A stretch of DNA of 16,105 nucleotides from Candidatus Zixiibacteriota bacterium (GTDB lineage Bacteria > SM23-81), in NCBI GenBank assembly GCA_030628225.1, contig DAOVRJ010000021.1, forward strand, positions 1 through 16,105, read 5' to 3'. The position numbers were made by a program, and so were the translations under genes. Positions within the stretch are counted from its first letter, which is position 1. Each line of letters opens with the position of its first letter. The notes under the pieces are model-generated. The model saw only the letters and a program-made list of their open reading frames with translations, was not told the origin of the DNA and ran no database searches. Below are positions 10,501 through 16,105 of this stretch, in pieces.

Positions 10501-11327
10501 AGATGTTCTTCAGTGATCTCCTCGTTGCTGTCGACGATCACCTCGCCGGTGCTTATATCCACGACAGGTACTACACAGATCATGCCCAGCAACCCCTTGT
10601 TTGTTTTAACCGATTTGACTTTGTAAAACAGACTCAGCAGATTCTCATCGGTTGGATAACCCAGAGCTCTCAGGAGAATGGTAACTGGAATTTTCCGTCG
10701 CCTATCAATGTGGACGAACATCAGGTCATTGACGTCCATGGTAAATTCCACCCAGGATCCACGGTAGGGGATGATGCGTGCTGAATAGAGTCGCTTGCCA
10801 TTTGGATGAATCTCCTCGGCGAAGAAGATGCCCGGTGATCTGTGTAGCTGGCTGACGATGACCCTTTCCGCGCCATTGATCACAAAGGTTCCCGCCTTGG
10901 TGATTAATGGAAGATCCCCCAGATAAACCTCCTGTTCCATGACGTCTCGAACCGGTTTCCTCTCCCCCTTATCCCCCTTCTCATAGATAACCAACTGAAG
11001 TGTGGCCTTAAGGGAACCAGCGTAGGTCATGTCTCGTTCCTGACATTCACGGACCGTATACTTCGGCTCGCCCACGTCGAATTTGACGAACTTCAGTCTG
11101 TAGTTTCCGTGGATGTCTGAAATCCCCTCGTCTTTCTCTTTCGTTTTGAGAAAGGTGTCTTCAAAGACCTCATGAAGTCCCTCTCTCTTCCTCTTCTCGG
11201 GCGGCACATCCTTTTGCAGAAAACTCTCAAAGGATTTTAACTGGATGTCCAAGAGATTCGGAATGTCAATGATGGAGGGAATCTTGGAAAAACTCCGCAT
11301 CTTCATCTTTCTGATCTCACTGTGCAC
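7521..11327 (-). CDS. rpoB: DNA-directed RNA polymerase subunit beta
   Basis: Beta forms the other half of the polymerase cleft and the rifampicin pocket. The product is 1268 residues. The rifampicin region [12 protein letters not shown]...[17 protein letters not shown] spans about 460-495. Q467, D470, H480, R483 and S485 match E. coli Q513, D516, H526, R529 and S531, so the site looks wild type. Further blocks are the [13 protein letters not shown] motif (about 514-526), [13 protein letters not shown] (about 768-780), [25 protein letters not shown] (about 843-867), [12 protein letters not shown] (1040-1051) and [33 protein letters not shown] near the end. A charged insert, about 905-1010, precedes the GDKMAGRHG block. 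The start is GTG at 11327, 11 bases after AAGGAG; ATG codons at residues 8 and 10 are weaker alternatives. Only 21 bp separate it from rplL. Confidence 0.98.
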   Translation of the reverse strand: MHSEIRKMKMRSFSKIPSIIDIPNLLDIQLKSFESFLQKDVPPEKRKREGLHEVFEDTFLKTKEKDEGISDIHGNYRLKFVKFDVGEPKYTVRECQERDMTYAGSLKATLQLVIYEKGDKGERKPVRDVMEQEVYLGDLPLITKAGTFVINGAERVIVSQLHRSPGIFFAEEIHPNGKRLYSARIIPYRGSWVEFTMDVNDLMFVHIDRRRKIPVTILLRALGYPTDENLLSLFYKVKSVKTNKGLLGMICVVPVVDISTGEVIVDSNEEITEEHLKSLRQIKVTEVTVVAEGLSRDAGVLRNTMKKDTTSSKQEALYKIYNLLRPGDPPNQSSAQALLDRLFFNPKRYNLGRVGRYRLNKRLSLDIPDDTTILTKEDFIEIVDYLLCLRNGEGFVDDIDHLGNRRVRSVGELLSDQFRVGLTRMARTIKERMSLWDAESISPHELVNARTVSAVIGAFFGSSQLSQFMDQTNPLAALTHKRRLSALGPGGLTRERAGFEVRDVHHTHYGRICPIETPEGPNIGLIASLSTYARVNKLGFIETPYRKVVKGRVTDQIEYLTADREDKYIIAQANAPLDENGKFLKKLVMSRSRGDFPLVPPLKVDYMDVSPKQLVSAAASLIPFLEHDDANRALMGSNMQRQAVPLLITEAPLVGTGMETRAARDSGAVVVARRAGSVESVTAEKISIYPDQMRGKDDLSRELFGLDEEFLTKFRRSNQDTCLNQRPLVRVGDHVEEEQVIIDGPATDHGEISLGVNVLVAFMPWHGYNFEDAIIISERLVREDRFTSVHIQEFELQVRETKRGEEEITREIPNVSEDALKNLDERGVIRIGAEVEAGDILVGKVTPKGETELSPEERLLRAIFGEKAGDVRDASLKATPGMKGIVIDTKVFSRKERSPESKRIERKEILNLEKEAQKHIDRVKRIRDDKIKELLKDQLARTIRSERDGSVIIRAGRKFTAKLLDEIIFSTFMWGDGWTKKESVNEKIFKVLEASTRRVHDIKTKLENEKEKVIRGDMLPPGVLQLVKVSVAMKRKLSVGDKMAGRHGNKGVVAKIVPEEDLPHLPDGTPVEIVLNPLGVPSRMNVGQILETHLGWAAEKLGVRFKSPVFDGASLGEIKEILKEADLPESGQINLFDGLTGLPFGQKITVGYIYMMKLSHLVDDKIHARSIGPYSLVTQQPLGGKAQFGGQRFGEMEVWALEAYGAAYALQEMLTVKSDDVTGRSRTYEAIVKGENPPEPGIPESFNVLVKELQSLCLDVHLEERHKE

Positions 11328-11338
11328 TGAGCAACACG

Positions 11339-11344
11339 CTCCTT
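11339..11344 (-). promoter_or_regulatory. rpoB ribosome-binding site
   Basis: AAGGAG lies 11 bases before the GTG at 11327, a slightly long spacing, and almost touches the rplL stop. No promoter, attenuator or RNase-type hairpin fits in this 21-bp gap. Confidence 0.55.
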
Positions 11345-11348
11345 CGAC

Positions 11349-11756
11349 CTACTTGATTTCTATAGTGGCTCCGACCTCTTCCAGCTGAGCCTTCGCCTCT
11401 TCCGCCTCCTCCTTGGACACGGCTTCCTTGACAGGCTTCGGAGCAGTATCCACCACCTCTTTAGCCTCTTTGAGGCCCAAACCGGTGAGAGCCCTAACCA
11501 CCTTAATCACCTGGATCTTCTTATCACCAATTCCGGAGAGAATCACGTCGAATTCTGTTTTCTCCTCGGCAGCTTCGGCAGCAGCACCTCCACCCTCGGC
11601 AGCTGCCGGTGCCATAGCCTGAGCCATAATCGGTGCCGCCGCTGTCACTCCAAACTTCTCCTCCAGCTGCTTAACTAAATCTGCCAGCTCGAGGACCGTC
11701 ATCTTCTCAATACCCTCGATGACCTTTTCGGCGTTGCTCTTTTTCGTTGTTGCCAT
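11349..11756 (-). CDS. rplL: 50S ribosomal protein L7/L12
   Basis: L7/L12 is the multi-copy stalk protein that recruits and stimulates the translational GTPases EF-Tu and EF-G. The 135-residue protein has the three usual parts. The N-terminal dimerisation helices ([19 protein letters not shown], about 19-37) bind L10. An Ala/Gly/Glu hinge covers about 38-66. The globular C-terminal domain ([36 protein letters not shown]...) binds factors. It is a little longer than the common 120-128 residues because of the hinge and a longer N-terminus. The ATG at 11756 has a very strong ribosome-binding site, GGAGGTGAA, six bases upstream, fitting its need for several copies per ribosome. It follows rplJ by 26 bp. 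Confidence 0.97.
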   Translation of the reverse strand: MATTKKSNAEKVIEGIEKMTVLELADLVKQLEEKFGVTAAAPIMAQAMAPAAAEGGGAAAEAAEEKTEFDVILSGIGDKKIQVIKVVRALTGLGLKEAKEVVDTAPKPVKEAVSKEEAEEAKAQLEEVGATIEIK

Positions 11757-11762
11757 AAAACC

Positions 11763-11771
11763 TTCACCTCC
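11763..11771 (-). promoter_or_regulatory. Strong rplL ribosome-binding site
   Basis: GGAGGTGAA, six bases before the rplL ATG, is the longest match to the anti-Shine-Dalgarno sequence among the genes checked in this window. It plausibly provides the excess of L7/L12 over L10 needed for the stalk. Confidence 0.65.
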
Positions 11772-11782
11772 ATAAAGGGTTC

Positions 11783-12538
11783 TTAGTTTTCTTGCTGTTT
11801 CTCATTATCCGGTTCAGTCTCTTCCGGCTGATCTTCAGTTTGCTCCTGGGATTCAGCTGACTTCGCCTTATCACTATCAGTTTTCTCCTCCGCAGGTTTC
11901 TCCTCAGAGGGCTTCTCATCCACGCCTCTCGTCTCCGCCGGCTCAGGCTTTACCTCCACAGCCGGTTTCTGCGCTTCTTCCTTCACCTCCTCAGCCTTCT
12001 CCTCAAGAACCACCTTCTCACTTTCACCCTTTTTCCTTGAGATAGCTTCAATAAGGCTGACAAAGTTTCTCAGCAGACTGGCGAGAACCATCACGGTCTG
12101 AGTAATAGGTGCTTTCATACCGCTGACCATCTGAGTCAGTAACTCCTCGCGGGACGGGATATTTTTCAGCCGACCCATGGCCTCTTGTTCAAAGAGCTGA
12201 CCTTCAAAGAGGATCGCCTTAATAGATGGTTTTCCCGTCTTTTGCGCAAAGCGACTTAGTAGCTTAGCTGGCAACGCAGGATCCTCGAACCCAAAGGCTA
12301 TGGCGGTTGGACCAATAAGATATGGCTTTAAACCCTCGTATCCAGCCTTATCTACCGCCAGACTGGCCAGCGTATTTTTAACAACCAGGTACTCCACCGA
12401 ATTTTCGCGCAGGAGAAACCTCAGCTCGTTAATGGACTCCACATCCAGCCCAGTAAAATCAGTAAGGTAAAGGCTCTGGGTGCGTTTTATCTTTTCTGCA
12501 ATTTCATCGACAACAGCAACTTTTTCTGGGCGAGCCAT
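11783..12538 (-). CDS. rplJ: 50S ribosomal protein L10 with long acidic C-terminal tail
   Basis: L10 anchors L7/L12 dimers to 23S rRNA at the base of the stalk. Residues 1 to about 168 are a standard L10: [29 protein letters not shown] at the N-terminus, then [22 protein letters not shown], and a C-terminal helix with [14 protein letters not shown] that would carry L7/L12. The protein then continues for about 83 residues of Glu/Lys/Pro/Ala/Gln-rich sequence with about 29 acidic residues and no aromatic residue or cysteine. This makes 251 residues instead of the usual 165-175. The frame stays open and codon use looks like the rest of the gene, so it is probably translated. The ATG at 12538 follows GGGAG with an eight-base spacing. 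The 22-bp gap before it leaves no room for an L10-type leader. Confidence 0.95.
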   Translation of the reverse strand: MARPEKVAVVDEIAEKIKRTQSLYLTDFTGLDVESINELRFLLRENSVEYLVVKNTLASLAVDKAGYEGLKPYLIGPTAIAFGFEDPALPAKLLSRFAQKTGKPSIKAILFEGQLFEQEAMGRLKNIPSREELLTQMVSGMKAPITQTVMVLASLLRNFVSLIEAISRKKGESEKVVLEEKAEEVKEEAQKPAVEVKPEPAETRGVDEKPSEEKPAEEKTDSDKAKSAESQEQTEDQPEETEPDNEKQQEN

Positions 12539-12560
12539 ATCTTTAACTCCCGGTACAGGC

Positions 12561-13262
12561 TTATTTTACAAGTTTCAATAGCTCATTAATGTCCAGTTTA
12601 ATTCCCGGACCCATGGTTGAGGAAACGACGATGCTGCGTAAATATTGCCCTTTTGCCGCAGAGGGTTTTGCCTTCAAAACAGCCTGAAAAAAAACGGTGG
12701 CATTAGCCATCAATTTTTCCACTTCGAAAGACTTCTTTCCGATGGGAACGTGAAGAATTCCAGTTTTGTCAACGCGATACTCAATCTTACCCGCTTTTAC
12801 TTCCTTGACCGCCTTCTCCACTTCAAAGGTCACCGTGCCGCTCTTGGGGTTCGGCATCAATCCTCTAGGCCCCAGAATCCGGCCCAGCTTTCCCACCATC
12901 CCCATCATATCCGGGGTCGCAATAACCACATCCACATCGGTCCATCCCTGAGAGATTTTTTCCACATACTCCTCTGAGCCATAATAATCTGCCCCGGCGA
13001 GCTCCGCCTCTTTTTCCTTCTCCCCCTTGGCCAAAACGAGAACCTTAACCTTCTTACCAGTCCCGTGAGGTAAAATAACCGTTCCCCTCACTACCTGATC
13101 AGCATGCTTAGGGTCCACGCCGAGACGGATAGATAGTTCGATCGTCTCATCGAACTTCGCTGCAGCCATGTCTTTAATCAATCTCAAGGCCTCTTGGAGG
13201 GAGTACTTCTGGGCTCGATCAATTCCCCCTAGCGACTCTGTGTACTTCTTTCCGTGTTTCAT
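12561..13262 (-). CDS. rplA: 50S ribosomal protein L1
   Basis: L1 forms the mobile stalk next to the E site and helps release deacylated tRNA. In E. coli it also represses the L11-L1 mRNA. The protein, from the ATG at 13262, begins [10 protein letters not shown] and is 233 residues, the family norm. Conserved stretches are [34 protein letters not shown], the [19 protein letters not shown] block in the RNA-binding region, and the terminal [12 protein letters not shown]. An in-frame TTG at 13280 would add six residues but would lie two codons from the rplK stop without a ribosome-binding site. The ATG has GGGGAAGGG five bases upstream. It is 20 bp from rplK. Confidence 0.97.
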   Translation of the reverse strand: MKHGKKYTESLGGIDRAQKYSLQEALRLIKDMAAAKFDETIELSIRLGVDPKHADQVVRGTVILPHGTGKKVKVLVLAKGEKEKEAELAGADYYGSEEYVEKISQGWTDVDVVIATPDMMGMVGKLGRILGPRGLMPNPKSGTVTFEVEKAVKEVKAGKIEYRVDKTGILHVPIGKKSFEVEKLMANATVFFQAVLKAKPSAAKGQYLRSIVVSSTMGPGIKLDINELLKLVK

Positions 13263-13267
13263 CTGTA

Positions 13268-13276
13268 CCCTTCCCC
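13268..13276 (-). promoter_or_regulatory. rplA ribosome-binding site (decides the start)
   Basis: GGGGAAGGG lies five bases before the ATG at 13262. It supports the start MKHGKKY over the TTG six codons upstream. Confidence 0.6.
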
Positions 13277-13282
13277 ACAAGA

Positions 13283-13708
13283 TCAGTTAACTATCTCAAT
13301 TCCCATGCTGCGCGCTGTGCCAGCAATCATTCTCATGGCAGCTTCGACATCTGCTGCGTTCAGATCTGGTTTCTTCAATTCAGCTATTTCTCTCAACTGC
13401 TGCTGGGTTACTTTTCCGACCTTCTCCCGATTGGGCTCTCCCGAAGCCTTCTCCAGACCAGCGGCTTTTTTCAATAAAACGGCGGCAGGCGGCGTTTTTG
13501 TTATGAACGAAAAGGTTCTGTCTGCATAAACGCTTATTACCACGGGGATTATCAAACCCTCCTGCTTCTTGGTTCGGGAGTTGAATGACTTACAAAATTC
13601 CATGATGTTCACCCCATGCTGCCCTAAAGCTGGACCCACGGGAGGAGCCGGGCTGGCTTTGCCCGCGGGAATTTGCAACTTGATGGTTCCCATAATTTTC
13701 TTAGCCAT
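13283..13708 (-). CDS. rplK: 50S ribosomal protein L11
   Basis: L11 binds the GTPase-associated centre of 23S rRNA and, in many bacteria, is needed for stringent-response sensing by RelA. The 141-residue protein has the full family length. It begins [43 protein letters not shown]; the proline-rich N-terminal part is the thiostrepton-sensitive region and is unaltered. The C-terminal RNA-binding domain ends in [16 protein letters not shown]. The ATG at 13708 has a weak ribosome-binding site (AGGTTGA). It sits 33 bp after nusG and 20 bp before rplA. Confidence 0.97.
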   Translation of the reverse strand: MAKKIMGTIKLQIPAGKASPAPPVGPALGQHGVNIMEFCKSFNSRTKKQEGLIIPVVISVYADRTFSFITKTPPAAVLLKKAAGLEKASGEPNREKVGKVTQQQLREIAELKKPDLNAADVEAAMRMIAGTARSMGIEIVN

Positions 13709-13741
13709 TATTCAACCTGCTTCTTGAGATGTACTTGATGT

Positions 13742-14272
13742 TTAGAGACTTTTAACCTGTAGAAAATCAAGCTCCACCGGCGTAGAACGTCCAAATATGC
13801 TCACCATAACCTTTAATTTCTCTCGCTCTACGTTTACCTCGTTAACAACACCCGAGAAATCGTTGAAAGGTCCATCAATCACTTTAACGGCATCACCGGC
13901 ACGAAAGGGAACCTCGGCGGATTTCTTGGATCTTCCGTGTTCCATCTGGCCTTGGATTCGCTGAACCTCCTTTTCACTAAGCGGCTGCGGGTACGCTCCA
14001 GAGCTCACAAAGCTGGTAACTCCGGGGGTCGAAGTTACCAGAGCCATGGTGTCGCGCGTAAGTTCCATCTGGATAAGGAGGTAGCTGGGCAGAAATTTCC
14101 GGTCAGAAACTATTCGTTTCCCACCTTTCATTTCCACCACTTCCTCTATGGGAACTAATACCTCAGCGATCTTATCCTCAAACCCCTGGTTTAATATTGC
14201 GTTTTCCAGGTATCGTTTGACTTTTTTCTCATGTCCTGAGTAAGTATGAACGACATACCACTTCTTTTCCAC
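13742..14272 (-). CDS. nusG: Transcription termination/antitermination factor NusG
   Basis: NusG binds the beta' clamp and beta lobe to keep RNA polymerase processive. Its KOW domain contacts Rho or ribosomal protein S10, coupling transcription to translation or termination. The 176-residue protein has the NGN domain at about 4-100 (KWYVVHTYSGHEKKVKRYLENAI, LPSYLLIQMELTRDTMALVTSTPGVTSFV) and the KOW domain at about 122-170 (FRAGDAVKVIDGPFNDFSGVVNEVN). The start is GTG at 14272 with GAGGT about eight bases upstream. It follows secE by 44 bp, the standard secE-nusG pair found in most bacteria. Confidence 0.97.
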   Translation of the reverse strand: MEKKWYVVHTYSGHEKKVKRYLENAILNQGFEDKIAEVLVPIEEVVEMKGGKRIVSDRKFLPSYLLIQMELTRDTMALVTSTPGVTSFVSSGAYPQPLSEKEVQRIQGQMEHGRSKKSAEVPFRAGDAVKVIDGPFNDFSGVVNEVNVEREKLKVMVSIFGRSTPVELDFLQVKSL

Positions 14273-14316
14273 TATTGGTTACCTCAGGTGGACGCTAATT
14301 CACAGGTCCTAATTTT

Positions 14317-14505
14317 TTATCTGATAATACGACCGAAAAGACTGGAGAGAATAAAGTCGAGGAAGCCCACGTAGACGGCCACAATCAGGGAAAGAACAAC
14401 TACGATAACAGTTGAGCCAATTAATTCCCCTCTATTCGGCCAGGTCACCTTCATTAGCTCAACCTTAACCTCTTTCAGAAACTGAAAAAACTTGCCCAAG
14501 CTCAT
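14317..14505 (-). CDS. secE: Preprotein translocase subunit SecE (short, single-span form)
   Basis: SecE clamps the SecY channel of the inner-membrane Sec translocon. From the ATG at 14505 the protein is 62 residues. An amphipathic helix (FFQFLKEVKVELMKVTWPNRGEL, including the KVTWP hallmark) is followed by one membrane span (STVIVVVLSLIVAVYVGFLDFIL) and a short basic tail. This is the single-span form common outside the Enterobacteria, where SecE has two extra N-terminal spans. A longer frame back to a TTG at 14583 reaches within a few bases of the tRNA gene and adds residues with no family likeness. The ATG has GGAG seven bases upstream. Confidence 0.95.
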   Translation of the reverse strand: MSLGKFFQFLKEVKVELMKVTWPNRGELIGSTVIVVVLSLIVAVYVGFLDFILSSLFGRIIR

Positions 14506-14512
14506 AAAAAAA

Positions 14513-14516
14513 CTCC
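14513..14516 (-). promoter_or_regulatory. secE ribosome-binding site (decides the start)
   Basis: GGAG lies seven bases before the ATG at 14505. It supports the 62-residue SecE over the 88-residue upstream extension. The rest of the 82-bp gap between tRNA-Trp and secE shows no clear promoter or hairpin. Confidence 0.6.
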
Positions 14517-14587
14517 GCTCTTTTAGGAAGTGTCTCGCTAAAAACCCCTTTTCTTCTTGGGTAACACGTCCAGTGCAAAACAAAATA

Positions 14588-14664
14588 TGGCAGGCCTGGA
14601 GGGATTCGAACCCCCAACACCCGGATTTGGAGTCCAGTGCTCTAGCCGTTAGAGCTACAGGCCT
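14588..14664 (-). tRNA. trnW: tRNA-Trp (anticodon CCA), CCA end encoded
   Basis: The minus strand folds into a full cloverleaf. The acceptor stem is AGGCCTG/CAGGCCT. The D stem is GCTC/GAGC, the anticodon stem CTGGA/TCCGG holds loop CTCCAAA (anticodon CCA, codon UGG), and the variable loop is GTGTT. The T arm is GGGGG-TTCGAAT-CCCTC. The discriminator base is G, the known identity element for bacterial tRNA-Trp, followed by an encoded CCA. The gene sits between rpmG and secE, the order rpmG-trnW-secE being common in bacteria, and is probably cut from the tuf-secE transcript. Confidence 0.97.
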
Positions 14665-14708
14665 GTGATGTAATTTTCCTAAAATAGATCTCTGAGAGTT
14701 GGAAAAAC

Positions 14709-14858
14709 CTAACGAGTTTCCCGGTGAGATGTGTGCTTGTCACAGAATCTACAGTATTTAGTGTATTCCACCCTGTCCGGGTGCTGGCGCTTGTTTTTCT
14801 TCGTGGTGTAATTTCGCCTTTTGCATTTTGTACACGCTAGAATAACCAGTTCTCGCAT
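14709..14858 (-). CDS. rpmG: 50S ribosomal protein L33, zinc-binding form
   Basis: This 49-residue gene is easily missed because of its size. The product begins [19 protein letters not shown] and ends KHTSHRETR. Cysteines 9, 12, 36 and 39 form two CxxC pairs, the zinc-ribbon (C+) type of L33. The family is a small 50S protein near the E site; C+ forms are replaced by cysteine-free paralogues under zinc limitation in several bacteria. The ATG at 14858 follows GAGGTGA with eight bases of spacing, and the TAG stop is at 14711-14709. It lies 40 bp after tuf and 44 bp before tRNA-Trp. Codon use is mixed, unlike the tuf gene just upstream. Confidence 0.96.
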   Translation of the reverse strand: MRELVILACTKCKRRNYTTKKNKRQHPDRVEYTKYCRFCDKHTSHRETR

Positions 14859-14898
14859 TTTTCCGTTCACCTCAGATTTATTCTACCCCAGTGTCTAT

Positions 14899-16104
14899 TT
14901 ATTCGATGATCTCGGAGACGACGCCGGCACCGACTGTGCGACCGCCCTCACGTATGGCAAACCGCAACTCCTTCTCCATCGCTATGGGCGTGATCAACTC
15001 CACCTCCAACCGCGTATTGTCACCAGGCATCACCATCTCCACACCATCCGGCAACTTCACCGTCCCGGTCACATCCGTAGTCCGAAAATAAAACTGCGGC
15101 CGATAACCATTGAAAAACGGCGTGTGACGACCACCCTCCTCCTTGGTCAACACATACATCTCACCCTTAAACTTCGTATGCGGCGTAATACTACCCGGCT
15201 TGGCCAACACCATCCCCCGCTCCAACGAATCCTTGTCCACACCACGCAACAACACACCAACATTATCACCCGCCTGACCCTGATCCAATAACTTACGAAA
15301 CATCTCCACCCCGGTCACCACCGTCTTACGCGTCTCCCGCATACCCACTATCTCCACCTCTTCACCCACACGAATAATACCACGCTCCACACGCCCCGTA
15401 CCCACCGTCCCACGACCCGTTATCGTAAACACATCCTCCACCGGCAACAAAAAAGGCTTGTCTATATCACGCTCCGGCAACGGTATATACGTGTCTACCG
15501 CATCCAATAACTCATATATACTCTTAAACGCCTCACTATCCTTCACATCCGGCTTCAACGCCTCCGTCATCGCCTGCAACGCACTACCACACACCACCGG
15601 TATCTCATCACCAGGAAACTCATACTTGCTCAATAACTCCCGAACCTCCAACTCCACCAACTCCAATAACTCCGGATCATCCACCTGATCTACCTTGTTC
15701 AAATACACCACTATCGACGGCACATTCACCTGCCGTGCCAACAAAATATGCTCCCGCGTCTGCGGCATCGGCCCATCAGCCGCACTCACCACCAATATCG
15801 CACCATCCATCTGCGCCGCACCGGTAATCATATTCTTCACATAATCCGCATGACCAGGACAATCCACATGCGCATAATGACGCTTCTCCGTCTCATACTC
15901 CACATGCGCCACCGCTATCGTCAAACCACGCTCCCGCTCCTCAGGCGCATTGTCTATACTATCAAACGTCCGCTGATCCGCAAAACCCTTACGACTCAAT
16001 ATCAACGTTATCGCCGCCGTCAACGTCGTCTTCCCATGATCCACATGCCCTATCGTCCCCACATTAATATGCGGCTTCGTCCGCTTAAACTTCTCCTTCG
16101 GCAT
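14899..16104 (-). CDS. tuf: Elongation factor Tu, complete copy
   Basis: EF-Tu-GTP carries aminoacyl-tRNA to the ribosome. The 401-residue protein is full length. It has P-loop GHVDHGKT (19-26), switch I RERGLTI with T62, DCPGH (81-85), NKVD (136-139) and SAL (174-176), then domains II and III ending [10 protein letters not shown]. The ATG at 16104 is one base from the window edge, so its ribosome-binding site is not visible. Codon use is striking: in codons 1-368 only 14 end in C, no leucine is CTN, and isoleucine is ATA 13, ATT 6, ATC 0. In codons 369-401, 13 of 33 end in C. No other gene here looks like this. It heads the rpmG-trnW-secE-nusG cluster. The first 140 bases recur at the left edge as a second tuf copy. 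Confidence 0.97.
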   Translation of the reverse strand: MPKEKFKRTKPHINVGTIGHVDHGKTTLTAAITLILSRKGFADQRTFDSIDNAPEERERGLTIAVAHVEYETEKRHYAHVDCPGHADYVKNMITGAAQMDGAILVVSAADGPMPQTREHILLARQVNVPSIVVYLNKVDQVDDPELLELVELEVRELLSKYEFPGDEIPVVCGSALQAMTEALKPDVKDSEAFKSIYELLDAVDTYIPLPERDIDKPFLLPVEDVFTITGRGTVGTGRVERGIIRVGEEVEIVGMRETRKTVVTGVEMFRKLLDQGQAGDNVGVLLRGVDKDSLERGMVLAKPGSITPHTKFKGEMYVLTKEEGGRHTPFFNGYRPQFYFRTTDVTGTVKLPDGVEMVMPGDNTRLEVELITPIAMEKELRFAIREGGRTVGAGVVSEIIE

Positions 16105-16105
16105 C
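15965..16105. repeat. Direct terminal repeat, right copy
   Basis: This is identical to positions 1-141. It covers the first 140 bases of the complete tuf plus one upstream base. On the left copy, the sequence continues into the fusA-tuf gap beyond this base; here the window ends. Confidence 0.97.

Noticed and set aside
13263-13280. A six-residue longer L1 from an upstream TTG
   Set aside because: The TTG is two bases from the rplK stop codon and has no ribosome-binding site. The ATG at 13262 has one and matches the family start.
14506-14583. A 26-residue N-terminal extension of SecE
   Set aside because: It starts at a TTG a few bases from the 3' end of tRNA-Trp. The ATG at 14505 with GGAG upstream gives the usual single-span SecE.
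14821-15291. Plus-strand open frame of 156 codons across rpmG and the tuf 3' part
   Set aside because: It overlaps two certain genes on the other strand. Its Thr/His/Leu-rich product is what the A/C-rich complement of the odd tuf codons would give.
14900-16104. CRISPR-like or tandem repeat texture in the A/C-rich plus strand of tuf
   Set aside because: The repetitive look comes from the biased codon choice. There is no regular repeat unit, and the frame encodes a complete EF-Tu.
1-16105. A 15.96-kb circular plasmid or virus genome suggested by the 141-bp terminal repeat
   Set aside because: The content is purely core chromosomal, with no replication, mobility or capsid gene. Two tuf copies at their classical positions explain the repeat.

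Overview
The window is a compact run of bacterial housekeeping genes, all read from the minus strand. From the right edge leftwards, in the direction of transcription, they are tuf (complete), rpmG, tRNA-Trp(CCA), secE, nusG, rplK, rplA, rplJ, rplL, rpoB, rpoC, rpsL, rpsG, fusA and the first 46 codons of a second tuf. This is the classical 'rif' region (EF-Tu, SecE/NusG, the L11-L1-L10-L12 stalk proteins, RNA polymerase beta and beta') joined directly to the 'str' operon (S12, S7, EF-G, EF-Tu). No plus-strand gene is supported, and no gap exceeds 140 bp.

The organism is a bacterium using the standard code. RpoC carries an insert of roughly 175 residues between the two halves of the trigger loop (SI3 position), and RpoB carries a roughly 100-residue charged insert before the [12 protein letters not shown] block. 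Both are typical of Gram-negative (Gracilicutes-type) lineages rather than Firmicutes, Actinobacteria or Deinococcus. I cannot name the phylum; the mixed composition and unusual combination of traits suggest an uncultured lineage from a metagenome.

The genes cooperate in making and running the expression machinery: ribosomal stalk and decoding-site proteins, two elongation factors, core RNA polymerase, the elongation factor NusG, and the SecE translocon subunit. Gaps inside the rplK-rpoC block are 20-37 bp, so it reads as one transcription unit. A near-consensus sigma70-type promoter (TTGACA, 18 bp, TATTAT) lies in the AT-rich 89-bp gap between rpoC and rpsL and should give the str operon its own start.

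The two most notable signals concern tuf. First, positions 1-141 and 15965-16105 are identical, so the window looks circular (15,964 bp), but this is best explained by an assembly graph looping through two tuf copies. Second, the tuf body has a codon choice unlike any neighbour: almost no C-ending codons, no CTN leucine, and AUA as the main isoleucine codon. It changes abruptly to C-ending codons in the last ~33 codons. A further oddity is an 83-residue acidic low-complexity tail on ribosomal protein L10.

I found no mobile element, CRISPR array, defence system or other new system here.
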